In this document: one piece after another, positions 6,772 to 13,500 of the stretch | Layout: each line of letters opens with the position of its first letter | Position numbering within the stretch: position 1 is the stretch's first letter | Assembly (NCBI GenBank): GCA_021299615.1 | Contig: JAJTHC010000253.1 | Coordinates: 1 to 13,705 of the forward strand | DNA: 13,705 nt | From: Vampirovibrionales bacterium | GTDB lineage: Bacteria; Cyanobacteriota; Vampirovibrionia; Vampirovibrionales; JAJTHC01 | Reading direction: 5' to 3' | Made by a program: the position numbers and the translations under genes | The notes under the pieces: model-generated | Seen by the model: only the letters and a program-made list of their open reading frames with translations | The model's database searches: none | Told to the model about the DNA's origin: nothing

Positions 6772-8202
6772 ATGTTAAGCCCTGTTGCCAATCCAAATAC
6801 CTATCAAAATACTTACCCTAAGCTTTCAAACCTTAGTCCCAAAGCCACAATATTGAGCCTGCCTCAAGTAAGCCTAGATGAAGAACGACAAGGCTCTTCG
6901 CAAAACACGCCTGTCGAAGAGGATTTGGAAGAAGCCTTGCCACGCCTCAATTCAAACGACTCACTCCCACAATCTTTTGCCAACCCTCGCTTGCAAGAGG
7001 CCTTGGGTCTCAGTGATTTAGAAACACCTTCTAAAACGAAAAACGTCTTCAACAGTCTAAACGCCAAAGCTTCAACAGAATCCCTGCCTGATGAAGTCAT
7101 GCTTGACACCGTACGCAAACGTCAAACTAACCTCGCCATTCGCACCCAAGACGTCTATAACGATTTCAAGAAAACGGCTCAATTGCTTGGAGCCGATGGA
7201 TCTTTCAACGATCTCTTACACAGTCATTTTACGCTGGTGAATCAAGAAGCCACAGAATCCGTGCCTGATGAAAAATGGGTTAAAACCGTTTTGACTCGCC
7301 TTGCCATGTACCTAGACAAGAAGGTTTCTAGTACGTTGGATGAACAATCGAATGTGGTCGGCGAATGGTTAGACGCCCTTTTTACTCAACCCATTCAATG
7401 GACGCCTATGGACTTGGATGCTAAAGTTCAAGCGTCTAGTTCCCCTACGCCCCATAGTGAAAGCCCGCAGACGGATTCACTTGCCAAAGCTGTCTTGGCG
7501 GTGAATCGTGTAAATCACTTGGTGATGAAAGACGGGCTAGAACGCGTCTATACGGCTTTGCAAGGTAAGCAGTGGGATGTGGCGGAAAACGTGATTACGG
7601 ACGTCTTGAAAAACGTTCCGCTTGATGCCATGACAGCCAAACAACGTCAACAATGGCAGGGTTTACAGTTTAAGCTTTGGCAGAAACAAGGCAAGTACGA
7701 AAGTATTTTAAGTAAAGCCTTACAAGTGCCTCAAAATGAACAAAGCCCTGAATTGACTCGTCTAACAGCGGAAGCTTACGCCCAAACAGGTGATTACAAG
7801 GAAGCCATTCGTACTTTGCACCCCTTGCTTGCCATGCCGACATCCGCCGAAAAGATGGAGGCAAAAACGGCTTTAAAGTCATGGGAACGCTTATCGTCTT
7901 GGGCAAAAGAACTTAAAAATCCTGCCTTGGAACATAAAATGTTGGAAGGTTACTACAACGCTTCGAAAGCAGGGGTGACGCCTGATGATATTGCGTTAGA
8001 CACGATTAAGCGATTGCAGACCTTAGAACAGCTTCGAGGTAAGGATGCTCACGCCTTAAAGCTAGCTCAAGAACGGGTGAACCTCGCCAAAGCCCAACGT
8101 AATAGGACTGGATATAACTTAGCCTTGCAGGATGTGGCGGCTTTATTTTTAAGCCAAGGCAAAAACGATAAGGCTCAAAAGGTTTTAACCTTAATCGTTT
8201 AA
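6772..8202 (+). CDS. TPR-like repeat protein of unknown function with an internal duplication
   Basis: I do not recognise the family of this 476-residue protein. It has no signal peptide or membrane segment. Residues 1-90 are polar, Ser/Pro/Asn/Glu-rich and probably disordered. Two related segments follow about 59 residues apart, one starting TESLPDEVMLDTVRKR (about 102) and one TESVPDEKWVKTVLTR (about 161), so this part looks duplicated. After a Ser/Pro linker (about 222-236), the C-terminal half has helix pairs spaced like tetratricopeptide repeats, best seen at about 325-354 (LTRLTAEAYAQTGDYKEAIRTL), and less clearly at 256-281, 292-320 and 449-475. TPR domains bind partner proteins. The ATG at 6772 has GGAG 9 bases upstream; a GTG at 6757 would add five residues. 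Confidence 0.75.
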   Translation: MLSPVANPNTYQNTYPKLSNLSPKATILSLPQVSLDEERQGSSQNTPVEEDLEEALPRLNSNDSLPQSFANPRLQEALGLSDLETPSKTKNVFNSLNAKASTESLPDEVMLDTVRKRQTNLAIRTQDVYNDFKKTAQLLGADGSFNDLLHSHFTLVNQEATESVPDEKWVKTVLTRLAMYLDKKVSSTLDEQSNVVGEWLDALFTQPIQWTPMDLDAKVQASSSPTPHSESPQTDSLAKAVLAVNRVNHLVMKDGLERVYTALQGKQWDVAENVITDVLKNVPLDAMTAKQRQQWQGLQFKLWQKQGKYESILSKALQVPQNEQSPELTRLTAEAYAQTGDYKEAIRTLHPLLAMPTSAEKMEAKTALKSWERLSSWAKELKNPALEHKMLEGYYNASKAGVTPDDIALDTIKRLQTLEQLRGKDAHALKLAQERVNLAKAQRNRTGYNLALQDVAALFLSQGKNDKAQKVLTLIV

Positions 8203-8232
8203 TTGGCGTTTATACTTTGTCGCTACAATTTT
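8201..8232 (+). terminator. Weak hairpin between converging genes
   Basis: AATTGGCG (8201-8208) pairs with CGC-TA-CAATT (8221-8230) with a two-base bulge, followed by two T. It overlaps the stop codon of the TPR-like gene. It lacks a proper T tract, so termination is uncertain. Confidence 0.25.
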
Positions 8233-8237
8233 CGATG
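8217..8237 (+). repeat. Short sequence found after two genes, copy 2
   Basis: TTGTCGCTAC, five variable bases, then TCGATG; compare 5916-5937. Sixteen outer bases are identical in both copies. Confidence 0.35.
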
Positions 8238-8240
8238 TGC

Positions 8241-8900
8241 TTATACAATCACTGTGTTAAACGCTTCCCAGTCTTTTTTAAACGATGCAATGCCTGATTC
8301 CGTCAGTGGGTGCTTGTACAACTGCTTAATCACCTTCATGGGGATGGTGGCAATGTCGCATCCTGCTTGAGCCGCCTGCACCACATGCAAAGGGTGGCGA
8401 ATACTGGCCGCCAAGACTTCAGAATTAAAGTCGTAATTACCCAAAAGCTCTACAATTTCTGCGGTTGCGGTTAGACCGTCATGCCCAATGTCGTCTAAAC
8501 GACCCACAAAGGTTGAAATAAAGGATGCACCAGCACTCGCTGCCAACAAGGCTTGAGCAGGTGAAAATACAAGCGTTACGTTCGTTTTAATACCTTTAGC
8601 GGTTAAAGCAGAAACGGCTTTCATACCTTCAACCCCAAACGGGATTTTGACATAGATATTGGAAGCCCACGTCGTAAAATCAACCCCTTCACGAATCATG
8701 CCTTCGGCGTCATCGCTAATGACTTCCATGCTTACGGGGGCATTGGGGAAGATTTGGCAGATTTCTTGAATGGTGGCCTTGACGTTACCGTTGCCTGTTT
8801 TAGCCAACAAGGTGGGGTTGGTGGTAACGCCTGAAATAACGCCTAAGCTTGCCGCTTCTCGGATTTCGTTTAGATCAGCGGTGTCTACAAATAGTTTCAT
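8241..8900 (-). CDS. tal: Transaldolase, short (TalC/FSA-like) subfamily
   Basis: Transaldolase moves a dihydroxyacetone unit between sugar phosphates in the cytoplasmic non-oxidative pentose phosphate pathway. The 219-residue length is typical of the compact decameric-type subfamily that also contains fructose-6-phosphate aldolase. Seen: MKLFVDTADLNEI at the N-terminus, GVTTNPTLLAK at 24-34, the Schiff-base lysine in NIYVKIP at Lys85, and FISTFVGRLDDIG at 127-139. Two residues separate the activities: E. coli FSA has Gln59 and Tyr131, while transaldolases have Glu and Phe. This protein has Glu59 and Phe131, so transaldolase is the better call. The ATG has AAAGGAG 8 bases upstream, the strongest ribosome site of the minus-strand metabolic genes. 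It is a single-gene unit with its own promoter at 8942-8970. Confidence 0.93.
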   Translation of the reverse strand: MKLFVDTADLNEIREAASLGVISGVTTNPTLLAKTGNGNVKATIQEICQIFPNAPVSMEVISDDAEGMIREGVDFTTWASNIYVKIPFGVEGMKAVSALTAKGIKTNVTLVFSPAQALLAASAGASFISTFVGRLDDIGHDGLTATAEIVELLGNYDFNSEVLAASIRHPLHVVQAAQAGCDIATIPMKVIKQLYKHPLTESGIASFKKDWEAFNTVIV

Positions 8901-8941
8901 TGTACAGGCTCCTTTGGACTTTTTTTAATAGGGAAACCATT

Positions 8942-8970
8942 TTAGTATGCCACAAAAATAAAAAACGCAA
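8942..8970 (-). promoter_or_regulatory. Candidate promoter of the transaldolase gene
   Basis: On the minus strand, TTGCGT (8965-8970) and TACTAA (8942-8947) are exactly 17 bases apart, giving a leader of about 35 bases. The spacer is T-rich. Confidence 0.5.
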
Positions 8971-9003
8971 AAATGTTCTGTAGAAAGCGGGATAAAAGTT
9001 TTT

Positions 9004-10332
9004 TTAAATGTAGTCTAAAGGGCTGGGCTTATGGACTGCTTGACTTTCAAAGGGACGCTTCAAACGAGTCCCCTCATCTTGACTGTGTTGTTCCACATAA
9101 TGACGAGGCAGTAAATCCCCCAAAATACGGCGACGACACCGTTGCAACTGACGTTGCTTATAACGGCTATGGGCAATATCGCCTTCTTGATTGGCGATGT
9201 AATGGGCTTTGTCGATGAATTGAATCTCATAAGGGAAGAAAAGCCGTTGCAAAGTACCGCCTTCATCCCCACGAGCAGGGACTTTAATCAACTGGCGAGT
9301 GGTAATGTGTAAGGCTCTGTAATTGTTGTCGCTATTGGGGTTGTGCTTTGAAAAACTATTGTGAGGCAATTTGGCATCGAGCTGTTGAAGGGTATTCAAT
9401 AAATCCATCCAAGATGGTATAATGGTATTTGAACTTGATTTTTCTGTATGATGAGACGGACAATCTTGCGGATGGTGTTGCTGCCACAAGCTCTGAAATT
9501 CGTCTAGGGCAATCAGTGTATTTCGAGAACGCTCCGCTTTGACATTGCTAAAGACGAGTAACTGCGATTCCATTAAAATATCCAAGGCGACCAAGACATC
9601 GGGGATGCTTTCGGTAATAATACGAATACCAATAAAGTCGTCAATCAATTCAATACTGTTTTCTTTTTTGGAAAGAAGCTTGATGAGAAGGCTTTCTCGG
9701 CTTTTTTGTTCCTTAATTTCTAAACCATATAAGGCGAGTTGCTTGTCACTACCAGTTCTTCCAATCACGACTTTTTCGCTTTCAAGGTCATAACGCATAA
9801 TTTCGCCATAGCCTTTTAAAATCTGTTGACGAGCAGGTTCAATAATCTGCAAGCGTGGGGCATGTTCAATATGCGTTAAGGTATGCACGACTTTCAGAAT
9901 AGCACACGCCCAACGACTTTCATCCGTGCGAGGCACCGCAGAAGCCAAGCAGAGTAAATCCACGATGTTGGTTTGTTGCAAGAAGCGATCAGGCACATGA
10001 AGATGCAAACGAGCAAATGCCGTTTCGCCTTCCCCCGCTTCAAGCAGACGGTTTTCAATAAAGCTAACGGCTTCTTGCACCAAGTGGTTCAGGCGTTGAG
10101 CGTCTTGCGTGTCGCTTAAATCATAGCCATAGGTCATTAAAAAGCGGTGGGCTTCTTCAGGCGTGCGAACTTGAATGGTGTTTTGCTCAATCACCGAAAG
10201 CCCTTGCACCAAACCGCTTAACAATTGCCACGGCAAGGGACGTTCCACATGACTGCTTTCGGGATCGAAGACAATCTGTAGATAAGCTGATTCATGCTTT
10301 TTTTTCGGGTTTTGGGAGGTGTTGATGTCCAT
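9004..10332 (-). CDS. RelA/SpoT-like nucleotidyltransferase-domain protein (possibly TIGR04552/TIGR04562-type)
   Basis: The C-terminal half of this 442-residue protein carries the landmarks of a (p)ppGpp-synthetase-type fold: Lys210, Ser214 and Lys218 in KSRESLLIK (compare the R-x-K-x-x-x-S-x-x-x-K pattern); DDFIGIR at 231-237 with the metal-binding Asp; NYRALH at 337-342 with the Tyr that stacks on GTP in RelA; YEIQF at 368-372 with the catalytic-type Glu369; and AHYIANQEGDIAHSRYK at 376-392. The gap between DDFIGIR and NYRALH is about 100 residues, longer than in RelA, and contains a His/Ser/Gln-rich stretch (284-302). The N-terminal half (1-180) is helical with no HD hydrolase motif; phrases such as WACAILKVVHTLTHIE match my memory of the TIGR04552-type family of unknown function. 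No ACT or TGS domain is seen. It could make an alarmone, modify another substrate, or be inactive. It has its own promoter. Confidence 0.75.
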   Translation of the reverse strand: MDINTSQNPKKKHESAYLQIVFDPESSHVERPLPWQLLSGLVQGLSVIEQNTIQVRTPEEAHRFLMTYGYDLSDTQDAQRLNHLVQEAVSFIENRLLEAGEGETAFARLHLHVPDRFLQQTNIVDLLCLASAVPRTDESRWACAILKVVHTLTHIEHAPRLQIIEPARQQILKGYGEIMRYDLESEKVVIGRTGSDKQLALYGLEIKEQKSRESLLIKLLSKKENSIELIDDFIGIRIITESIPDVLVALDILMESQLLVFSNVKAERSRNTLIALDEFQSLWQQHHPQDCPSHHTEKSSSNTIIPSWMDLLNTLQQLDAKLPHNSFSKHNPNSDNNYRALHITTRQLIKVPARGDEGGTLQRLFFPYEIQFIDKAHYIANQEGDIAHSRYKQRQLQRCRRRILGDLLPRHYVEQHSQDEGTRLKRPFESQAVHKPSPLDYI

Positions 10333-10395
10333 TTAAAGTGGTTTCCTGCTCATTCTAAATTGAAGAAAAGCCTTTTTCTGTACATACTTATTTAC

Positions 10396-10411
10396 ATTAT
10401 AGCACATTATA
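10396..10411 (-). promoter_or_regulatory. Tandem -10 elements upstream of the RelA/SpoT-like gene
   Basis: Two perfect TATAAT hexamers on the minus strand (10406-10411 and 10396-10401) lie 10 bases apart. The one nearer the gene is preceded by TGC, making an extended -10. Neither has a good -35; upstream of them lies the chemotaxis terminator. The leader would be about 55-65 bases. Confidence 0.55.
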
Positions 10412-10417
10412 GATGCA

Positions 10418-10449
10418 AAACGGGAGGGTGCTGATTCACCCTCCCGTTT
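10418..10449 (-). terminator. Hairpin terminator of the chemotaxis cluster
   Basis: A 13-bp perfect stem (AAACGGGAGGGTG, 10418-10430, with CACCCTCCCGTTT, 10437-10449) has a six-base loop. On the minus strand it is followed by TTTTGC, a short T tail. It lies 24 bases beyond the stop of the last cheY and separates the cluster from the RelA/SpoT-like gene. Confidence 0.8.
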
Positions 10450-10472
10450 CAAAATATCGTTTTTGAGGGAAT

Positions 10473-10841
10473 CTAAACCTTCACGGCTTGAAGCTGTTCG
10501 ATCTTTTGAGAAAAGTCGTCGGAACTAAAGGGTTTTACCAAATAGTTGTTGGCACCTGCTTGAATGGCAATCACCACATTATTGCGTTCGCCTTCAGTGG
10601 TTACCATCATAATAGGCGTGGTGATTTGAGCTTCACGTAGTTTACGGACGACATCAATACCTAATAAACCTGGCATGTTCCAATCCATTAAAATCAGATC
10701 AAAGCTTTCTCGTGAAGCGGCTTCTAAGCCTTCAATGCCATCGGTGGCTTCGGTCACTTCTTCAATACCACATTGCTTTAATTCACGAATAATTACTTTA
10801 CGCATAACGGCGGAATCATCTACAACTAAAACATTCATCAT
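10473..10841 (-). CDS. cheY: Single-domain response regulator, CheY-like (second copy)
   Basis: This 122-residue receiver domain would accept a phosphoryl group from CheA and signal by binding a target. Seen: acidic pair Asp8-Asp9, phospho-acceptor Asp53 in LILMDWNMPG, the Thr81-Thr82 switch position in MMVTTEGE, and Lys103 in LVKPF. There is no output domain. The protein is similar in plan to the other CheY in this cluster (10-residue core motifs such as VTTEGER are shared) but clearly not identical. An ATG pair at the start leaves the exact first codon open by one; AAAGG lies about 8 bases upstream. It is the last gene of the cluster, 39 bases after cheX, and is followed by a terminator. 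Confidence 0.93.
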   Translation of the reverse strand: MMNVLVVDDSAVMRKVIIRELKQCGIEEVTEATDGIEGLEAASRESFDLILMDWNMPGLLGIDVVRKLREAQITTPIMMVTTEGERNNVVIAIQAGANNYLVKPFSSDDFSQKIEQLQAVKV

Positions 10842-10880
10842 TATTATAACCTTTACCTAAACAAGAGGGACATTTATTTT

Positions 10881-11381
10881 TTAATAGGTTTGGAAGTTGA
10901 CTTGAAGGTGGAAGAGTTCGCCTTCAATATCAAAAGACAAGAGTAAGTAAGACGTTTCAGCGTCGCCTGTTTCAAGTTCGCTGCCTTCACCTAAAACGAC
11001 GCTGGGTAAAGAAAGATTGTACAAGGTGTTGTCTTCCTGAGAAAGGGCGACCTTGGTACGGCCTGAAATCATGTTAATGAGTTCACCCACACCATCAATC
11101 ATATCTTCACGTTGCACGTCTTCTTTTGAAATGCCAAGCAAACGACTGACCATAAGTTTAGTCAACATTTCACTAAAGGAAAGGGCAAAGATGCCTTCAC
11201 CGTGTTCGCCTGAAATACCGATAACGCTTGAAATATCACCTTTAAACTTGAAACTTTTTACAGGTTTGACGTCTTGCAAGGTCACAGAAGTGCCTGCCAT
11301 GATGCCTAAGACATCGGTGACAGAATCCATAAGATTATGTACAAGTTTTGCATCTAAGGCATTACGAGATTGGGTTTGCAT
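10881..11381 (-). CDS. cheX: CheX-type CheY-phosphate phosphatase
   Basis: CheX removes the phosphoryl group from CheY-P and so ends the chemotaxis signal. The 166-residue product has the CheC/CheX/FliY active-site pattern in exact spacing: Glu100-x-x-Asn103, then 22 residues, then Pro126 (GVGELINMISG and LSLPSVV). A single such motif and the lack of flagellar-switch domains favour CheX over CheC or FliY. It lies between two cheY genes. The 110-base gap in front of it is the widest in the cluster and holds a weak promoter-like pair (TATAAC at 11463-11468 with TTTTGG at 11486-11491) and a TGTAC-TG-GTACA palindrome at 11419-11430, so cheX and the last cheY may also be transcribed on their own. 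The ribosome site is weak (AGTGAG). Confidence 0.9.
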   Translation of the reverse strand: MQTQSRNALDAKLVHNLMDSVTDVLGIMAGTSVTLQDVKPVKSFKFKGDISSVIGISGEHGEGIFALSFSEMLTKLMVSRLLGISKEDVQREDMIDGVGELINMISGRTKVALSQEDNTLYNLSLPSVVLGEGSELETGDAETSYLLLSFDIEGELFHLQVNFQTY

Positions 11382-11491
11382 GGGGTAAACTCACTTTAAT
11401 TGGGGGTTGGTTGTGCATTGTACTGGTACATTCGTCAAGAATAGAGGAATACTAAAGGACTTGTTATAGTCTGTTACATTTTAGACCAAAA

Positions 11492-11881
11492 CTAGCCGAA
11501 ATTAAGACTTTCTTGGGGAAGGCATTCCATCATTTTGGTGAGCAAGTCATCTTCTGTAAAAGGCTTGGTCAAGTATTGAGACGCTCCTGCCTTGATCGCG
11601 CCGATCATTTTTTCACGCTCGCCTTCGGTGGTGACGATCATCACAGGAATGTGTGAGAGGGCAGAATCCGCCTTAATCGCCTTAAGCGTTTCGATGCCGT
11701 CAAGATTCGGCATATTACAATCCAACAAGACGAGTTCAACCTCTTTCGCATGGGCTTTAAGTTGTTCAAGGCATTCCAAGCCATCCGATGCTTCAAGTAT
11801 TTCATAACCCAGTGCTTGGATAGGACCTGTCATAATTTTTCGGATGAGACGAGAATCGTCAACGGATAAAATGTAAGGCAT
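11492..11881 (-). CDS. cheY: Single-domain response regulator, CheY-like (first copy)
   Basis: This 129-residue receiver domain has Asp8-Asp9, phospho-acceptor Asp54 in LVLLDCNMPN, Thr84-Thr85 in MIVTTEGE, and Lys106 in LTKPF, with no output domain. It follows cheR by 42 bases, and AAGGA lies 9 bases before the ATG. As CheB in this cluster lacks its own receiver, one of the two CheYs could serve as a separate phosphorylated partner for CheB or as a phosphate sink, but that is inference. The other CheY may drive the motor or pilus output. Confidence 0.93.
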   Translation of the reverse strand: MPYILSVDDSRLIRKIMTGPIQALGYEILEASDGLECLEQLKAHAKEVELVLLDCNMPNLDGIETLKAIKADSALSHIPVMIVTTEGEREKMIGAIKAGASQYLTKPFTEDDLLTKMMECLPQESLNFG

Positions 11882-11923
11882 AATGAAAAATCCTTGTGTT
11901 TCTATTTATTAAAAAAGGGGGGG

Positions 11924-12793
11924 CTAGCCTCTAAGTCTAAAAACGGTGGTTTTACCAATACTTTGAGGTGTAAACGGGGTTTGTAAACCTGTCAAGTTTT
12001 CTGTGGCTCCTAAAATCAAGTAACCATTGGGTTTAAGCATTTTCGCTAAACGATTGAATAAGACTTGCTTAAACTCGGGGCTAAAGTAAATCGCCACGTT
12101 TCTTAAACAAATCAGATCAAAGTTTCTGCCAATTGAAAAACTTAAGTCTTCACCTAAGTTGGCGATTTTGAAATCGCACAAGGCTTTGACTTCGTCTTTC
12201 ACGACGTGGACTCTACCTTGGGATTCAAAAAACTTTTGCTTACGCTCTGGGCTAATGCCTCGACCCATGGCTAAAATATCGTAACGAGCCATTTTAGAAA
12301 GGGCAACAGAAGAAGAGGCGACATCTGTGCCTAAAATCTGTACTCGATGGTTGGGAATAATTTCAAGTTGAGGGTGAGCTTCGGCATATTCATGCACCAG
12401 CATGGCTAAAGAATAGGGTTCTTGCCCTGTGGAACAAGCGGCACTCCAAAATTTAAGCGACCCTGCAGGATTTTGCTTCAACAAATCAGGCAAAATATCA
12501 GATGCGATCGTTTCAAAGGGATGAACATCTCGAAACCACAAGGTTTCTTTGGTGGTCATGGCATCAATCACAAGCGGTCTAAGCTTGGCTTGAGCAGGGG
12601 TTTTCATTAAGTGAATAAAATCAGTGTAACTGGCACAATTGTATTCAATTAAGGTTTTAAGTAAACGTGTTTCTAGAAGGTATTGCTTGCTGGCATCAAG
12701 CTGAATACCACAAAGGTCTTCAACCAATAAGCAGAGTTGAAGCAATTCACTCGCTGTCATGGGGTGAATATCGGCATTAAGGACTGAACACAT
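11924..12793 (-). CDS. cheR: Chemotaxis protein methyltransferase CheR
   Basis: CheR uses S-adenosylmethionine to methylate glutamates on chemoreceptors during adaptation. The 289 residues (family ~280) show the N-terminal helical domain, MTTKETLWFRD at 79-89, the SAM-binding loop FWSAACSTGQEPYSLAM at 115-131, LGTDVASSSV at 154-163, FDLICLRNVAIYF at 225-237, and GYLILGATENL at 257-267. There is no C-terminal TPR or receptor-tether domain. The frame is open further upstream into cheB, but the ATG at 12793 is preferred: it follows the cheB stop by 16 bases, and AAGGA (12805-12809), which overlaps that stop, is 11 bases away. A C7-T6 run follows the stop codon. Confidence 0.94.
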   Translation of the reverse strand: MCSVLNADIHPMTASELLQLCLLVEDLCGIQLDASKQYLLETRLLKTLIEYNCASYTDFIHLMKTPAQAKLRPLVIDAMTTKETLWFRDVHPFETIASDILPDLLKQNPAGSLKFWSAACSTGQEPYSLAMLVHEYAEAHPQLEIIPNHRVQILGTDVASSSVALSKMARYDILAMGRGISPERKQKFFESQGRVHVVKDEVKALCDFKIANLGEDLSFSIGRNFDLICLRNVAIYFSPEFKQVLFNRLAKMLKPNGYLILGATENLTGLQTPFTPQSIGKTTVFRLRG

Positions 12794-12809
12794 AGGGGAA
12801 GGAATCCTT

Positions 12810-13397
12810 TTACTGGCTCGCAAGTTCACTGATACGGTGGGCAAGTCCTTCAAGCGTATGAGCTTCATCGCTCATGTGGGCTTCCACCACCGCTTTTGGC
12901 ATGCCGTACACCACGCAGGAAGAGGCTTCTTGCGTTAAACAATAGGTGGGAATACGTTGCTTTAAGTGGCTAACACCGTCGCAACCGTCTCTGCCCATAC
13001 CTGTCATTACAACGGCAAGTACACCGTTCTTATAAGTTTGACTCGCCGATTGAAAAAGCACATCCACCGAAGGGCGACAAGAACGCACGGGGGCTTCATC
13101 ACTAAGAACAAGGTGAACACCTGTTTTAGGCTGACGCTCAAACTTTGTGTGTACGCCTCCAGGTGCTAAGTACACGGTACCTGCTTGAAGTTTTTCCCCG
13201 TCTTCGGCTTCTTTTACTTTTAAACGACTGACTTCATTCAAACGTTCCGCTAACCACGCCGTAAAGTGCGTGGGCATATGTTGCACAATCACAATAGGCG
13301 ACTTGATATTGGGCGAAAGCTTTTCAAGTAAGACCGTCAAGGCAACAGGTCCCCCTGTTGAAATACCTATAACGACAACTTCAAAATGAGAGGGCAT
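12810..13397 (-). CDS. cheB: CheB-type receptor methylesterase, catalytic domain only
   Basis: CheB hydrolyses glutamate methyl esters (and deamidates glutamines) on chemoreceptors, opposing CheR. The 195-residue product is only the methylesterase domain; the N-terminal receiver and linker of classical CheB (~350 residues) are absent. The triad is intact: Ser13 in GISTGGP, His40 in QHMP, Asp137 in MTGMGRDG; also LTQEASSCVVYGMPKAV near the C-terminus. The start chosen is the ATG at 13397, with GGGAGG 6 bases upstream. A GTG at 13466, also with an AGAGG site, would add 23 Ser/Thr-rich residues that do not form a receiver. It lies between cheW and cheR. Confidence 0.9.
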   Translation of the reverse strand: MPSHFEVVVIGISTGGPVALTVLLEKLSPNIKSPIVIVQHMPTHFTAWLAERLNEVSRLKVKEAEDGEKLQAGTVYLAPGGVHTKFERQPKTGVHLVLSDEAPVRSCRPSVDVLFQSASQTYKNGVLAVVMTGMGRDGCDGVSHLKQRIPTYCLTQEASSCVVYGMPKAVVEAHMSDEAHTLEGLAHRISELASQ

Positions 13398-13403
13398 GGC
13401 TTG

Positions 13404-13409
13404 CCTCCC
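13404..13409 (-). promoter_or_regulatory. Ribosome binding site deciding the cheB start
   Basis: GGGAGG on the minus strand lies 6 bases before the ATG at 13397, the best ribosome site in the cluster. The competing GTG at 13466 has AGAGG 5 bases upstream, so both starts may be used. Confidence 0.45.
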
Positions 13410-13500
13410 ACTGCTTCGAAGCGATGTTTGTACATGGGTAGATGATGAAGGAAGTGTAGTCAACACATAAACCTCTTTTCATAGAATCGGTTACGTTGTA

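Noticed and set aside
11419..11430. TGTAC-TG-GTACA as a cyanobacterial-type LexA box
   Set aside because: The spacing between GTAC halves is two bases rather than the four I recall for such boxes, and cheX is not a known SOS target.
12794..12868. Longer cheR beginning inside cheB at 12868
   Set aside because: The extra 25 residues overlap the conserved end of cheB in another frame, and the ATG at 12793 has AAGGA and normal CheR length.
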